Below, in pieces: positions 26,380 to 33,774 of a DNA stretch of 64,000 bases. Source of the stretch: 38-11 sp964539975 (lineage in GTDB: Bacteria > Bacillota > Clostridia > Tissierellales > Dethiosulfatibacteraceae); the NCBI GenBank assembly GCA_964539975.1, contig CAZIKK010000012.1, positions 1 through 64,000 of the forward strand. Direction: 5' to 3'. The stretch's first letter is position 1. The number at the start of each line of letters is the position of its first letter. A model generated the notes under the pieces. The model was not told where the DNA came from. It ran no database searches and was given only the letters and a program-made list of their open reading frames with translations. The translations under genes and the position numbers were made by a program.

Positions 26380-27141
26380 ATGCAAATTAATGTTTTTCAA
26401 GCTTTTCTTATTGGACTCTTATATTATGCGGCACAATCAACCTGGTTTGCAGGAGTTGGTTTTTATACGCTGTATCGGCCTTTGGTAAATGGTTTCATTG
26501 TGGGTTTGATATTAGGAGATCCAGTTCAAGGGACAATTGTTGGAGCGTCTATCAACTTGATGTATCTAGGGTTTATTTCTGCTGGAGGAGCTTTGCCAGG
26601 TGACCCTTCTATGGCAGGAATCTTGGGAACAGCATTGGCTATTTCAGCAGGAGTGGATTCACAGGCAGCTGTCGCCCTAGCAGTACCTTTAGGTATACTA
26701 GGGACCATTGTTTGGGTAACAAGGATGACAGTGGATTCAGTCTTTATCCATTGGTTGGATCAACGTGCAGAAGTGGGTGATATAAACAAAATCGGGTTTA
26801 TCCATGTTATTCCAGCACAAATACTATTGCTTATTATTACTTTCATACCGGTTTTCTTAGCTACTCTGTATGGACCTCAAGCTGTGGAATCAGCGTTGGC
26901 ATTTTTGGGAGCTAATGTGGTGGGTGCACTAAATACAGTTGGTGGTATTATGCCTGCGTTAGGTATAGCAATGAACCTTAAGGCGATTTTTAAAGGTGAT
27001 AACCGAATATTTTTCTTCTTGGGATTCTTCCTTGCGGTATACCTTCACCTAGACATTATTGCCATTGCGCTATTTGGAGCAATAGCTGCAATTGTATACA
27101 TGCAGATTAATAAAGACAAAGGAGTTGTGAATAATGAGTGA
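26380..27141 (+). CDS. PTS EIIC component, mannose/fructose/sorbose family
   Basis: A 253-residue membrane protein with seven to eight hydrophobic stretches and the family pattern AGVGFYTLYRPLVNGFIVGLILGDP near the start, followed by a SINLMYLGFISAGGALPGDP loop. It forms the sugar channel with EIID. SD AAGGAGG at 26369-26375. It overlaps the EIID gene by 8 nt. Confidence 0.94.
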   Translation: MQINVFQAFLIGLLYYAAQSTWFAGVGFYTLYRPLVNGFIVGLILGDPVQGTIVGASINLMYLGFISAGGALPGDPSMAGILGTALAISAGVDSQAAVALAVPLGILGTIVWVTRMTVDSVFIHWLDQRAEVGDINKIGFIHVIPAQILLLIITFIPVFLATLYGPQAVESALAFLGANVVGALNTVGGIMPALGIAMNLKAIFKGDNRIFFFLGFFLAVYLHLDIIAIALFGAIAAIVYMQINKDKGVVNNE

Positions 27142-27961
27142 AAACACAAACCCCAAAAAGAGAGTTAAACGATCAGACATTATTAAATCATGGTTGATAT
27201 GGTTATTCTTCTCTCATGCTTGTTATAACTATGAGCGTCTTCAAGCCGGAGCTTTTGCGCATAGTATGACGCCTATTATCAAAAGATTGTACAGTACAAA
27301 AGAAGAATATGCGGAAGCTTTGAAACGACACTTGGTGTTTTTCAATACGGAACCAAATGTAGGAACAATTATACATGGAATAACAATTGCGATGGAAGAA
27401 GAAAAAGCCAATGGCGTCCCGATTGATGATGAAGCGATCAATTCAATAAAGACAGGTTTAATGGGACCGCTTGCTGGAATAGGAGATACCTTGACACAGG
27501 GAACCATTACGCCCATTCTATTATCTCTTGGTTTAGGAATCGCATTAGAAGGAAACGTTTTAGGACCTATATTGTATGTGGTGTTGATTGCAATTTCGAT
27601 TATAGGAATTTCCTATGTTCTTTGGATGCAAGGATACAACTTGGGTACGAAGGCTGTGGAACAAATCCTTGAAGGTGGAATATTCAATAAGGTAATCTCA
27701 GGCGCGGGTATTCTGGGATGTACAGTGATAGGAGCATTGATAGCTCGCTATGTTTCATTATCCACACCGGTCGTGATAAATGTTGGAGAGACAGCAATTG
27801 CACTTCAAGCAGATGTGTTGGATAGAATAATCCCTGGTATCCTCCCATTAGCTTTGACACTTGGTGTTTATCGTCTTTTGAATAAAGGAATGAACCCAAT
27901 GAAGATACTTGTGATTATTCTTATTGTAGGTATCGTAGGTAGTTTAATAGGGATTATCTAG
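27134..27961 (+). CDS. PTS EIID component, mannose/fructose/sorbose family
   Basis: The product has 275 residues. It carries the EIID signature (NYERLQAGAFAHSMTPIIKRLY, then a cytosolic FFNTEPNVGTIIHGITIAMEEEKANG region and GLMGPLAGIGDTLTQGT), followed by C-terminal membrane helices. It partners EIIC. The sugar specificity of mannose-family EIIC/EIID pairs cannot be read reliably from sequence. Confidence 0.94.
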   Translation: MSENTNPKKRVKRSDIIKSWLIWLFFSHACYNYERLQAGAFAHSMTPIIKRLYSTKEEYAEALKRHLVFFNTEPNVGTIIHGITIAMEEEKANGVPIDDEAINSIKTGLMGPLAGIGDTLTQGTITPILLSLGLGIALEGNVLGPILYVVLIAISIIGISYVLWMQGYNLGTKAVEQILEGGIFNKVISGAGILGCTVIGALIARYVSLSTPVVINVGETAIALQADVLDRIIPGILPLALTLGVYRLLNKGMNPMKILVIILIVGIVGSLIGII

Positions 27962-28011
27962 CACTTGGTTAGAAAGAATAACCATTCTTTTAAAATAAGA
28001 AGGAGGACATG

Positions 28012-28794
28012 ATGAAAAGAAGAATGAACAATATTTTTAAAAGTGACGGCAAAGCTGTAGTACTTGCGATGGACCATGGAAATGGCATGAATGTGTTGCC
28101 TGAGTTAAATGACACGGGAGAGGTGTTAAGAAAGTGTGTAGCGGGTGGAATTGATGCCATACTAACAACGTATGGGATTATCAGCACCTTCCAGAAAGAA
28201 TTGGAGAATATAGGAATTATCTTGAGAGTTGACAGTGGAACATCGTTTCTGTATCAGGCACACGACAAAAGCATGGAAATCAATCATTCAATTGAGGATG
28301 CTATTCGGATTGGAGCAGATGCCGTTTTATGTATGGGTTTCCCAGGAGCAAAAAATGAAGATGTAACGTTGAAAGGATTAGCACGATTGACAGGTGAAGC
28401 TTCAAAATGGAATTTTGTGGTTGGAGCGGAAATGCTTCCAATGGGATTTGAAGGCGGAGAAGGATCAAGAAGCCCTGAAAACTTGGCCTTTGCGTGCAGG
28501 ATAGGCGCTGAGCTAGGAGCAGATTTCATAAAAACAGATTATTCAGGCGATGTAGAAGGATTCAAAAAAGTGGTCCAAGGTTGTTACAAACCGGTTCTGG
28601 TTTTAGGCGGTGGAACGACGAAGGCAGAAAAAGATTTGTTGATGATGGTGAAAGGCGCTATGGATGCTGGAGCCAAAGGTGTAATAATGGGAAGAAACAT
28701 TTGGAAACATCCTGCACCAGATAAGTTAGTAGCGGCTATTGTAGCGATAGTCCATGAAAATGCAGAGGTGGATGACGCACTTAAGCTGATTTAA
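28012..28794 (+). CDS. DhnA/LsrF-type class I aldolase
   Basis: The product has 260 residues from ATG 28012, five bases after AGGAGG (the ATG at 28009 is too close). It is a TIM barrel of the DeoC/LacD/FbaB clan: LAMDHGNG after the first strand, a Schiff-base lysine candidate in DFIKTDYSGD (about K176), and the phosphate-binding VLGGGTTK and GVIMGRNIWKH loops at the end. Relatives are archaeal-type fructose-1,6-bisphosphate aldolase, the AI-2 enzyme LsrF and 6-deoxy-5-ketofructose-1-phosphate synthase. In this operon it probably cleaves the phosphorylated ketose into a triose phosphate and a free aldehyde. The following gene, an aldehyde oxidoreductase, fits that. Confidence 0.85.
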   Translation: MKRRMNNIFKSDGKAVVLAMDHGNGMNVLPELNDTGEVLRKCVAGGIDAILTTYGIISTFQKELENIGIILRVDSGTSFLYQAHDKSMEINHSIEDAIRIGADAVLCMGFPGAKNEDVTLKGLARLTGEASKWNFVVGAEMLPMGFEGGEGSRSPENLAFACRIGAELGADFIKTDYSGDVEGFKKVVQGCYKPVLVLGGGTTKAEKDLLMMVKGAMDAGAKGVIMGRNIWKHPAPDKLVAAIVAIVHENAEVDDALKLI

Positions 28795-28809
28795 CGAGGT
28801 GGTGATTTA

Positions 28810-30657
28810 ATGTACGGTAATACAGGGAAATTGTTGAGAGTCGATCTATCCAACAAATCGATTTCAATTCTAGAACCTAAGGAATCTGACTACAGAAAAT
28901 TCATTGGCGGCAGTGGATTAGCTGCTAAAATGCTTTACTATGATTTCGACATATCTATAGATCCGTTGGATGAGAGGCAGCCTATTTTCTTTATGGCAGG
29001 TCCTTTAACTGGAACGAAAGTTCCGAATTCTGGGAGGCATCAAGTGGTAGGAAAATCTCCAGCTACTGGCATTTATGGAGAAGCTAACTCAGGAGGTTAT
29101 TGGGGAGCTGAATTGAAGTATGCAGGATATGATGGCGTCATTGTAGTTGGCAAAGCACCTGAACCCGTTTATTTGTGGATTCATGATGATGAAGTTAAGA
29201 TCAAAGAGGCAGAACCATATTGGGGAAAGGACACCTATGAAATAAACGATCCACTATTGCAGAACACTCATGAAAAAGCAAGAGTTTTGGCTATCGGACA
29301 AGCTGGTGAAAATTTAGTGCCAATGGCAGCTGTTATGAATGACGGACCAGCAGCAAGATGTGCGGCACGGACAGGACTGGGCGCTTTGATGGGATCAAAA
29401 AAACTTAAAGCCATTGTAGTGCGTGGAACAAAGAAGGTACCAGTAGCGGAACCAGAGAAACTGCAAGAATACATGAGAGAAATGGCAAAAGCGATCCGAA
29501 ACAATCCAACCGTTGCGCATATGCACCAAGCTGGAACAAGTGGCAGTGCTATGGTAATGGAATCAAAAGGAGATTTGCCTACTAAAAACTGGACAGTTGG
29601 AGCGTGGCCTGAAGGTGGAGCTAAAATATCATCCTTGACACAGAATTCCAACATTGAAACAAAACATTATTACTGTAAAGGGTGTGTGATTGGATGTGGC
29701 AAGGAGATTAATATCAAAGAAGGCAAATATCAAGGCACAATAGGAGGAGCACCAGAATATGAGTCAGTTGCATCTTTAGGGTCATATTGCTTGCTAGATG
29801 ACATTGAGGCTATTTGTAAGGCGAATGAGCTATGTAATCGATATGGTGTGGATACTATATCGGCAGGTGGTGCAATAGCTTTTGCGATGGAAGCCTTTGA
29901 GAGAGGGGATTTAACCCTTGAAGATACAGGTGGATTGGCTTTAGAATGGGGCAACGCAGATGTTGTAATGGAGCTTATTCGGAAAATCGCATTTAGAGAA
30001 GGTATTGGTGAAGTTTTGGCACAAGGTGTGAAAAAAGCTTCAGAACAGTTGAAAGGCCTGTCAATGGAATATGCGGTACATGTAAAAGGACTGGAGTTAC
30101 CAGCCCATGACCCAAGATCTGCAGGCAGCTTAGCTGTTAGTTATGCAACTTCAAATCGAGGTGCTTGCCATTTGCAGGGGCAGTCGTCAGTCTATGAAAG
30201 TTTTGTGACGGATAAATATCTTGGCATAGAAACGCCAATGGATCGTTTCGCAGATGATGGTAAAGGAGAGTTGTCAGCAAAAGCTCAAAACTTGGGATCA
30301 TTGTTTGATTCGTTATGTCTGTGTAAGTACCTTGCTTTTGGTGGTGTAGAGTTTAGTCATGTCGTGAAATTCTTCAATTTAGTGACAGGATGGAACTTTA
30401 CCGAAGATGAATTATTTAAGACAGGAGAGCGCATATTTAACTTGAAGCGTTTATACAACGTGGATTTGGGGATTTCTCGGAAGGATGATATGTTGCCGCC
30501 AAGAATACAATCTCTGATGTTCAAAGAAGGAGGAGCTGCAGGACACTTGCCAAACCTAGGTGTGATGCTCAATGAGTATTATGATTACAGAGGATGGGAT
30601 GAGTTCGGCATCCCGACAAAAGAAAAAATGGAGGATCTTGAGCTTGAATGGAAGTAA
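28810..30657 (+). CDS. Tungsten-dependent aldehyde:ferredoxin oxidoreductase
   Basis: The product has 615 residues, full length for the AOR family. The N-terminal domain has the characteristic GNTGKLLRVDLSN and FIGGSGLAAKML strings and the pterin-binding region ATGIYGEANSGGYWG. The [4Fe-4S] ligands are C289, C292 and C296 (CKGCVIGC) plus C503 or C505 (DSLCLC), the same layout as in Pyrococcus AOR. It oxidises aldehydes to acids and reduces ferredoxin, using a bis-pterin tungsten centre. Its place inside a sugar-PTS operon, just after an aldolase, is unusual. The next gene, a MoaD-like protein, supports local pterin-cofactor needs. Confidence 0.93.
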   Translation: MYGNTGKLLRVDLSNKSISILEPKESDYRKFIGGSGLAAKMLYYDFDISIDPLDERQPIFFMAGPLTGTKVPNSGRHQVVGKSPATGIYGEANSGGYWGAELKYAGYDGVIVVGKAPEPVYLWIHDDEVKIKEAEPYWGKDTYEINDPLLQNTHEKARVLAIGQAGENLVPMAAVMNDGPAARCAARTGLGALMGSKKLKAIVVRGTKKVPVAEPEKLQEYMREMAKAIRNNPTVAHMHQAGTSGSAMVMESKGDLPTKNWTVGAWPEGGAKISSLTQNSNIETKHYYCKGCVIGCGKEINIKEGKYQGTIGGAPEYESVASLGSYCLLDDIEAICKANELCNRYGVDTISAGGAIAFAMEAFERGDLTLEDTGGLALEWGNADVVMELIRKIAFREGIGEVLAQGVKKASEQLKGLSMEYAVHVKGLELPAHDPRSAGSLAVSYATSNRGACHLQGQSSVYESFVTDKYLGIETPMDRFADDGKGELSAKAQNLGSLFDSLCLCKYLAFGGVEFSHVVKFFNLVTGWNFTEDELFKTGERIFNLKRLYNVDLGISRKDDMLPPRIQSLMFKEGGAAGHLPNLGVMLNEYYDYRGWDEFGIPTKEKMEDLELEWK

Positions 30658-30902
30658 GTGTTTTTATCTACATATTCAAAGATAATCAAATACATAAATT
30701 CAGGAACACTATCCATATAGAGAGATCACTTTCTTTTTGGGAATTGATTGAGTATGTAGAAAGGGTAGCGAGTTTTCGTGTGTTTTATGAAGATGTCAGC
30801 TTTGCTATCAATAACAAGATGATACCATATTCAAAATTGAGAGAGACAATGGTCAACAATGGAGACAGAATAACCATTGTCTCTCCCATATCAGGAGGAT
30901 GA
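30648..30902 (+). CDS. MoaD/ThiS-like sulfur-carrier protein
   Basis: The product has 84 residues with a ubiquitin-like beta-grasp pattern and the diagnostic C-terminal Gly-Gly (SPISGG), which would be adenylated and thiocarboxylated. Its first codons overlap the last of the AOR gene. Dedicated MoaD-like proteins often accompany AOR genes and are thought to supply dithiolene sulfur for tungstopterin. No MoaE or MoeB is visible, so activation would rely on enzymes encoded elsewhere. The last third of the gene contains a perfect 13-bp inverted repeat. Confidence 0.82.
   Translation: MEVSVFIYIFKDNQIHKFRNTIHIERSLSFWELIEYVERVASFRVFYEDVSFAINNKMIPYSKLRETMVNNGDRITIVSPISGG
30841..30885 (+). promoter_or_regulatory. 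Perfect 13-bp inverted repeat inside the MoaD-like gene
   Basis: GAGAGACAATGGT (30841-30853) and ACCATTGTCTCTC (30873-30885) with a 19-nt loop. The right arm ends 7 nt before the AGGAGG of the next gene. It could modulate translation or processing between the AOR/MoaD and transporter segments of the operon. Confidence 0.55.
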
Positions 30903-30903
30903 C

Positions 30904-31845
30904 ATGACAAAAGTGAAAGCTAAGAAATTTGGTAAAGGCGAAGCATGGGCAGTATCGGCTTCACTAAACTACGCGTTGTCCAGTGTGGTACTGAAATGGG
31001 CATTAGTAGATGCACCTCCTTTGTATGGAGTATTTATTAAACTGGTACCAGTTTGGGTGCTATCAACGTTTATGATCATCAGCAATGGAAAACATCACCA
31101 ACTGAGTCCTAATTCTAAGGATTTTTTGGGGAAAGAGGTGTTTGTTGTAGCTGTGATAGGAGGCATTTTAGGATTTGTTTTTGGTAATTTGGCACTCTTT
31201 GGTGCCCTAAACAGAGGTGGAGTGGTTATCGCGCAACCAGTAGTGGGGACTCAAATCATATGGGCCTCCGTCATATCCTATCTATTTTTAAAAGAAGCCA
31301 TCAATTTTTCAATGTTAGTAGGGATGGCAATATCCATTTCGGGGATCGCTTTATTGGCATTTGGAAACGCAGGCATGAATTTATTAAATGACGGATGGAC
31401 ATTGGCTTTTCCTATGGCTTTGTTGGCAGCGTTGTGTTTTTCTAGCAATTCATCTTTTCAAAGATATTTGTTCACAAGGAAAAAACTGGATCGATGGACA
31501 GTAATATTTTTGATGATAACATCCGCGGAACTTGTCATGTTAGTAGTATTTATTATTCAAAAGGACATGTACATGTCAGCCGTGACCGTAGAGATCACAT
31601 TAAAGTTTCTGTTTGCTGGAATCTTTGGAGCATTGGCGATTGTTTCGGTAGCGACAGCAAATTCTTTGACACAAGTAGCAAGTGTAGCGACCATCAATTC
31701 TACCAATACAGCTTTGGCTCCTCTGATTTCAATGCTAATTCTGGGAGAAAAACTCAATCTTGTGATGTTTGTAGGGATCATAATGATCATGTTTGGTGTA
31801 ATATTGGTACAAATTAGGAAACCAGTCCCAACAATACGGGCTTAA
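30904..31845 (+). CDS. EamA/DMT-superfamily transporter
   Basis: The product has 313 residues from ATG 30904 (AGGAGG at 30893-30898). About ten hydrophobic helices form two repeated EamA halves. The second half ends with the familiar NSTNTALAPLISMLILGEKL motif. Members export or import small metabolites. In an operon that already has a PTS importer, export of the acid product of the AOR step is the economical guess. It is not a PTS component itself. Confidence 0.85.
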   Translation: MTKVKAKKFGKGEAWAVSASLNYALSSVVLKWALVDAPPLYGVFIKLVPVWVLSTFMIISNGKHHQLSPNSKDFLGKEVFVVAVIGGILGFVFGNLALFGALNRGGVVIAQPVVGTQIIWASVISYLFLKEAINFSMLVGMAISISGIALLAFGNAGMNLLNDGWTLAFPMALLAALCFSSNSSFQRYLFTRKKLDRWTVIFLMITSAELVMLVVFIIQKDMYMSAVTVEITLKFLFAGIFGALAIVSVATANSLTQVASVATINSTNTALAPLISMLILGEKLNLVMFVGIIMIMFGVILVQIRKPVPTIRA

Positions 31846-31856
31846 GAGGAGGTTGT

Positions 31857-32411
31857 ATGAAAGAATTCATTGATGAATACTTTGCAGAGTATGAAGAAGT
31901 GGTTATTCAGAGTCGCAAACGGCTAACGGATGATATTATTCAGTTAAAGGAAATTTTGATAAAGACATTGGATAGTGGCAAAAAAGTGTATGTGTTTGGA
32001 AATGGTGGTTGTAGCTCCATAGCACAATTAATGGAAGCAGCTTTTGTTGGTCGATATAAATCTGAAAAGTTATCAAGATCTTTTATCTCCCTTAGCTCAG
32101 ATGCAACTGTTTTAACCACACTGGCCAATGATTTTGGGTTTGAGAATATTTATAAAAAACAACTGGTAGCACATTTGACACCTGAAGACTGTGTGATTGG
32201 ACTATCCACGAGTGGCAATTCGCAAAATGTATTGAATGGAATTGCTTATGCAAAGGATCAAAAGGCCATAACCATTGGTATGACAGGTATGACTGGGGGG
32301 AAGTTGAAAGATGTTGCTGATTTATGTATTAGAGTACCTAGCAATAACCCATCTTTCATTGAAGCGGTGATGTCAAGCATATATTCGATTATTTGCAAAA
32401 CTATAGAATAG
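31857..32411 (+). CDS. SIS-domain phosphosugar isomerase (GmhA-like)
   Basis: The product has 184 residues, one SIS domain. The phosphosugar loop reads VFGNGGCSSIAQLM, and the second signature GLSTSGNSQNVLNGIAYA matches GmhA-type sedoheptulose-7-phosphate isomerases in spacing and length. The family converts aldose and ketose phosphates. It may isomerise the PTS product before aldol cleavage. Deglycase SIS proteins of glucoselysine PTS operons are about twice as long, which argues against that role. SD AGGAGG precedes the ATG. Confidence 0.82.
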   Translation: MKEFIDEYFAEYEEVVIQSRKRLTDDIIQLKEILIKTLDSGKKVYVFGNGGCSSIAQLMEAAFVGRYKSEKLSRSFISLSSDATVLTTLANDFGFENIYKKQLVAHLTPEDCVIGLSTSGNSQNVLNGIAYAKDQKAITIGMTGMTGGKLKDVADLCIRVPSNNPSFIEAVMSSIYSIICKTIE

Positions 32412-32425
32412 GGAGGAATATAATA

Positions 32426-33472
32426 ATGAATAAAATGAATGTGGCAGCGATTGTGGATGAAAAAAAAGTAGGCATATTAGCAGTTAGAAAGCCATCACCT
32501 GGTAAAGGAGAAGTATTAGTAAGAATTAAAGCCTGTGCCATTTGCACATGGGAACAAAGAGTGTTTACCAGGGTTTCTAAAATGCCATTGCCATTTATTG
32601 GTGGGCACGAAATATCTGGTGTAATAGAAGAGATTGGTCAAGGGGTGGATCCAGAAGAATTTGTAATCGGAAGACATGTTGCGGTGAGAAGTTTGAACGC
32701 GTGTGGAAGATGCTACTATTGTCGGAAAGGACAAGAAAACTTATGCGTAGAAATTGGGAAAGCAGTGGAGGAGCCCCATAAAGAAATTTATGGACCGGGA
32801 GGCCTGGGAGAATATCTAGTTGCCAATCTTTCAGATATTTTCATGTTATCAGATGGTATACCTTATGAAGTGGGGGCCTTTACGGAACCAGTGGCTTGCG
32901 TTGTCAATAGTTTGAAAGTTGCAAGGGTTGATCTTGGCAATGATGTGGTAGTTATTGGTGCTGGGATCATGGGACTATTGCATGTCATGTTGAGTAAATT
33001 GAGAGGAGCTTTTGTCATTGTCAGTGAACCGGATGAACAAAGACGAATTACGGCAAAAAAATTGGGTGCAGATATCGTTTTTAATCCCTTAGATGAACCG
33101 TTGGTAGACAAAGTGAAGGATTTGACAGAAGGAAGAGGGGCCGATGTTGTTTTTAACACTACTGCGATAGCCAAAATAGCAGAAGAAGCTGTATTAGCAA
33201 CAGGGAAAATGGGACGTGTGGTGATGTATAGTTCCATCCATCCAGATAAACCAATAGAAGTCAGTCCGAATTGGATACACAATACGGAAGTGAACATAAC
33301 AGGAGCGGTTAGTCCTTCAATCGAATCTTTTTATGTGGCTTCAGTATTACTATCAAAAGGAATTATTGATCCATCTCCTTTGATTTCAGCCCAATATCCT
33401 TTAGAGGAGACTCAAAAGGCATTTGAAGACTCAATCCGACCAGATACATATAGAATTATTGTCAAAATGTAG
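32426..33472 (+). CDS. Zinc-dependent medium-chain alcohol/polyol dehydrogenase
   Basis: The product has 348 residues from ATG 32426 (GGGAGG upstream; a longer frame from 32393 lacks a site). It is an MDR fold. The structural zinc cysteines are NACGRCYYCRKGQENLC, and the catalytic zinc region is CAICTWEQRVF with GGHEISG. The Rossmann motif GAGIMG is near residue 180. The sorbitol/threonine dehydrogenase subgroup oxidises a secondary hydroxyl. Here it could oxidise a PTS-imported polyol phosphate to the ketose. The first catalytic motif reads CxxCTWE rather than the common CGTD or CGSD. Confidence 0.87.
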   Translation: MNKMNVAAIVDEKKVGILAVRKPSPGKGEVLVRIKACAICTWEQRVFTRVSKMPLPFIGGHEISGVIEEIGQGVDPEEFVIGRHVAVRSLNACGRCYYCRKGQENLCVEIGKAVEEPHKEIYGPGGLGEYLVANLSDIFMLSDGIPYEVGAFTEPVACVVNSLKVARVDLGNDVVVIGAGIMGLLHVMLSKLRGAFVIVSEPDEQRRITAKKLGADIVFNPLDEPLVDKVKDLTEGRGADVVFNTTAIAKIAEEAVLATGKMGRVVMYSSIHPDKPIEVSPNWIHNTEVNITGAVSPSIESFYVASVLLSKGIIDPSPLISAQYPLEETQKAFEDSIRPDTYRIIVKM

Positions 33473-33498
33473 TCTCTGAATCATGAAGGAGGTAAAGC

Positions 33499-33762
33499 AT
33501 GGTAGAAAGAACCGTTGTGTTGACAAATGAAACTGGGCTTCATGCAAGACCCGCCAATGAATTTACCAAAGAAGCAAACAAGTATCGATCCAAAATAACT
33601 ATTCAAAAAAATGGCGAACAGTTTAATGCAAAAAGCATCATTTCCATCTTAAGCATGGGTGCGGACAAAGGGACACAGATTAGCATCATTGCTGAAGGAG
33701 AAGATGAAGATCAAGCAGTAGAGGCGCTGGCAAAACTTGTTAATTCAAGTTTTGGAGAATAA
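33499..33762 (+). CDS. ptsH: Phosphocarrier protein HPr
   Basis: The product has 87 residues. Catalytic H15 lies in GLHARPA and regulatory S46 in KSIISILSMG, so it is a genuine HPr that could also be a substrate of HPr kinase, not a Crh-type paralogue lacking the histidine. It is the penultimate gene of the operon, directly followed by Enzyme I. SD AAGGAGG. Confidence 0.95.
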   Translation: MVERTVVLTNETGLHARPANEFTKEANKYRSKITIQKNGEQFNAKSIISILSMGADKGTQISIIAEGEDEDQAVEALAKLVNSSFGE

Positions 33763-33774
33763 GGAGGAGTCGAT

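Noticed and set aside
31857..32411. Glucoselysine/fructoselysine deglycase (Gfr-type PTS operon)
   Set aside because: The SIS protein is a single-domain GmhA-like protein of 184 residues, about half the usual deglycase length, and only one SIS gene is present. The Gfr reading was therefore not adopted.
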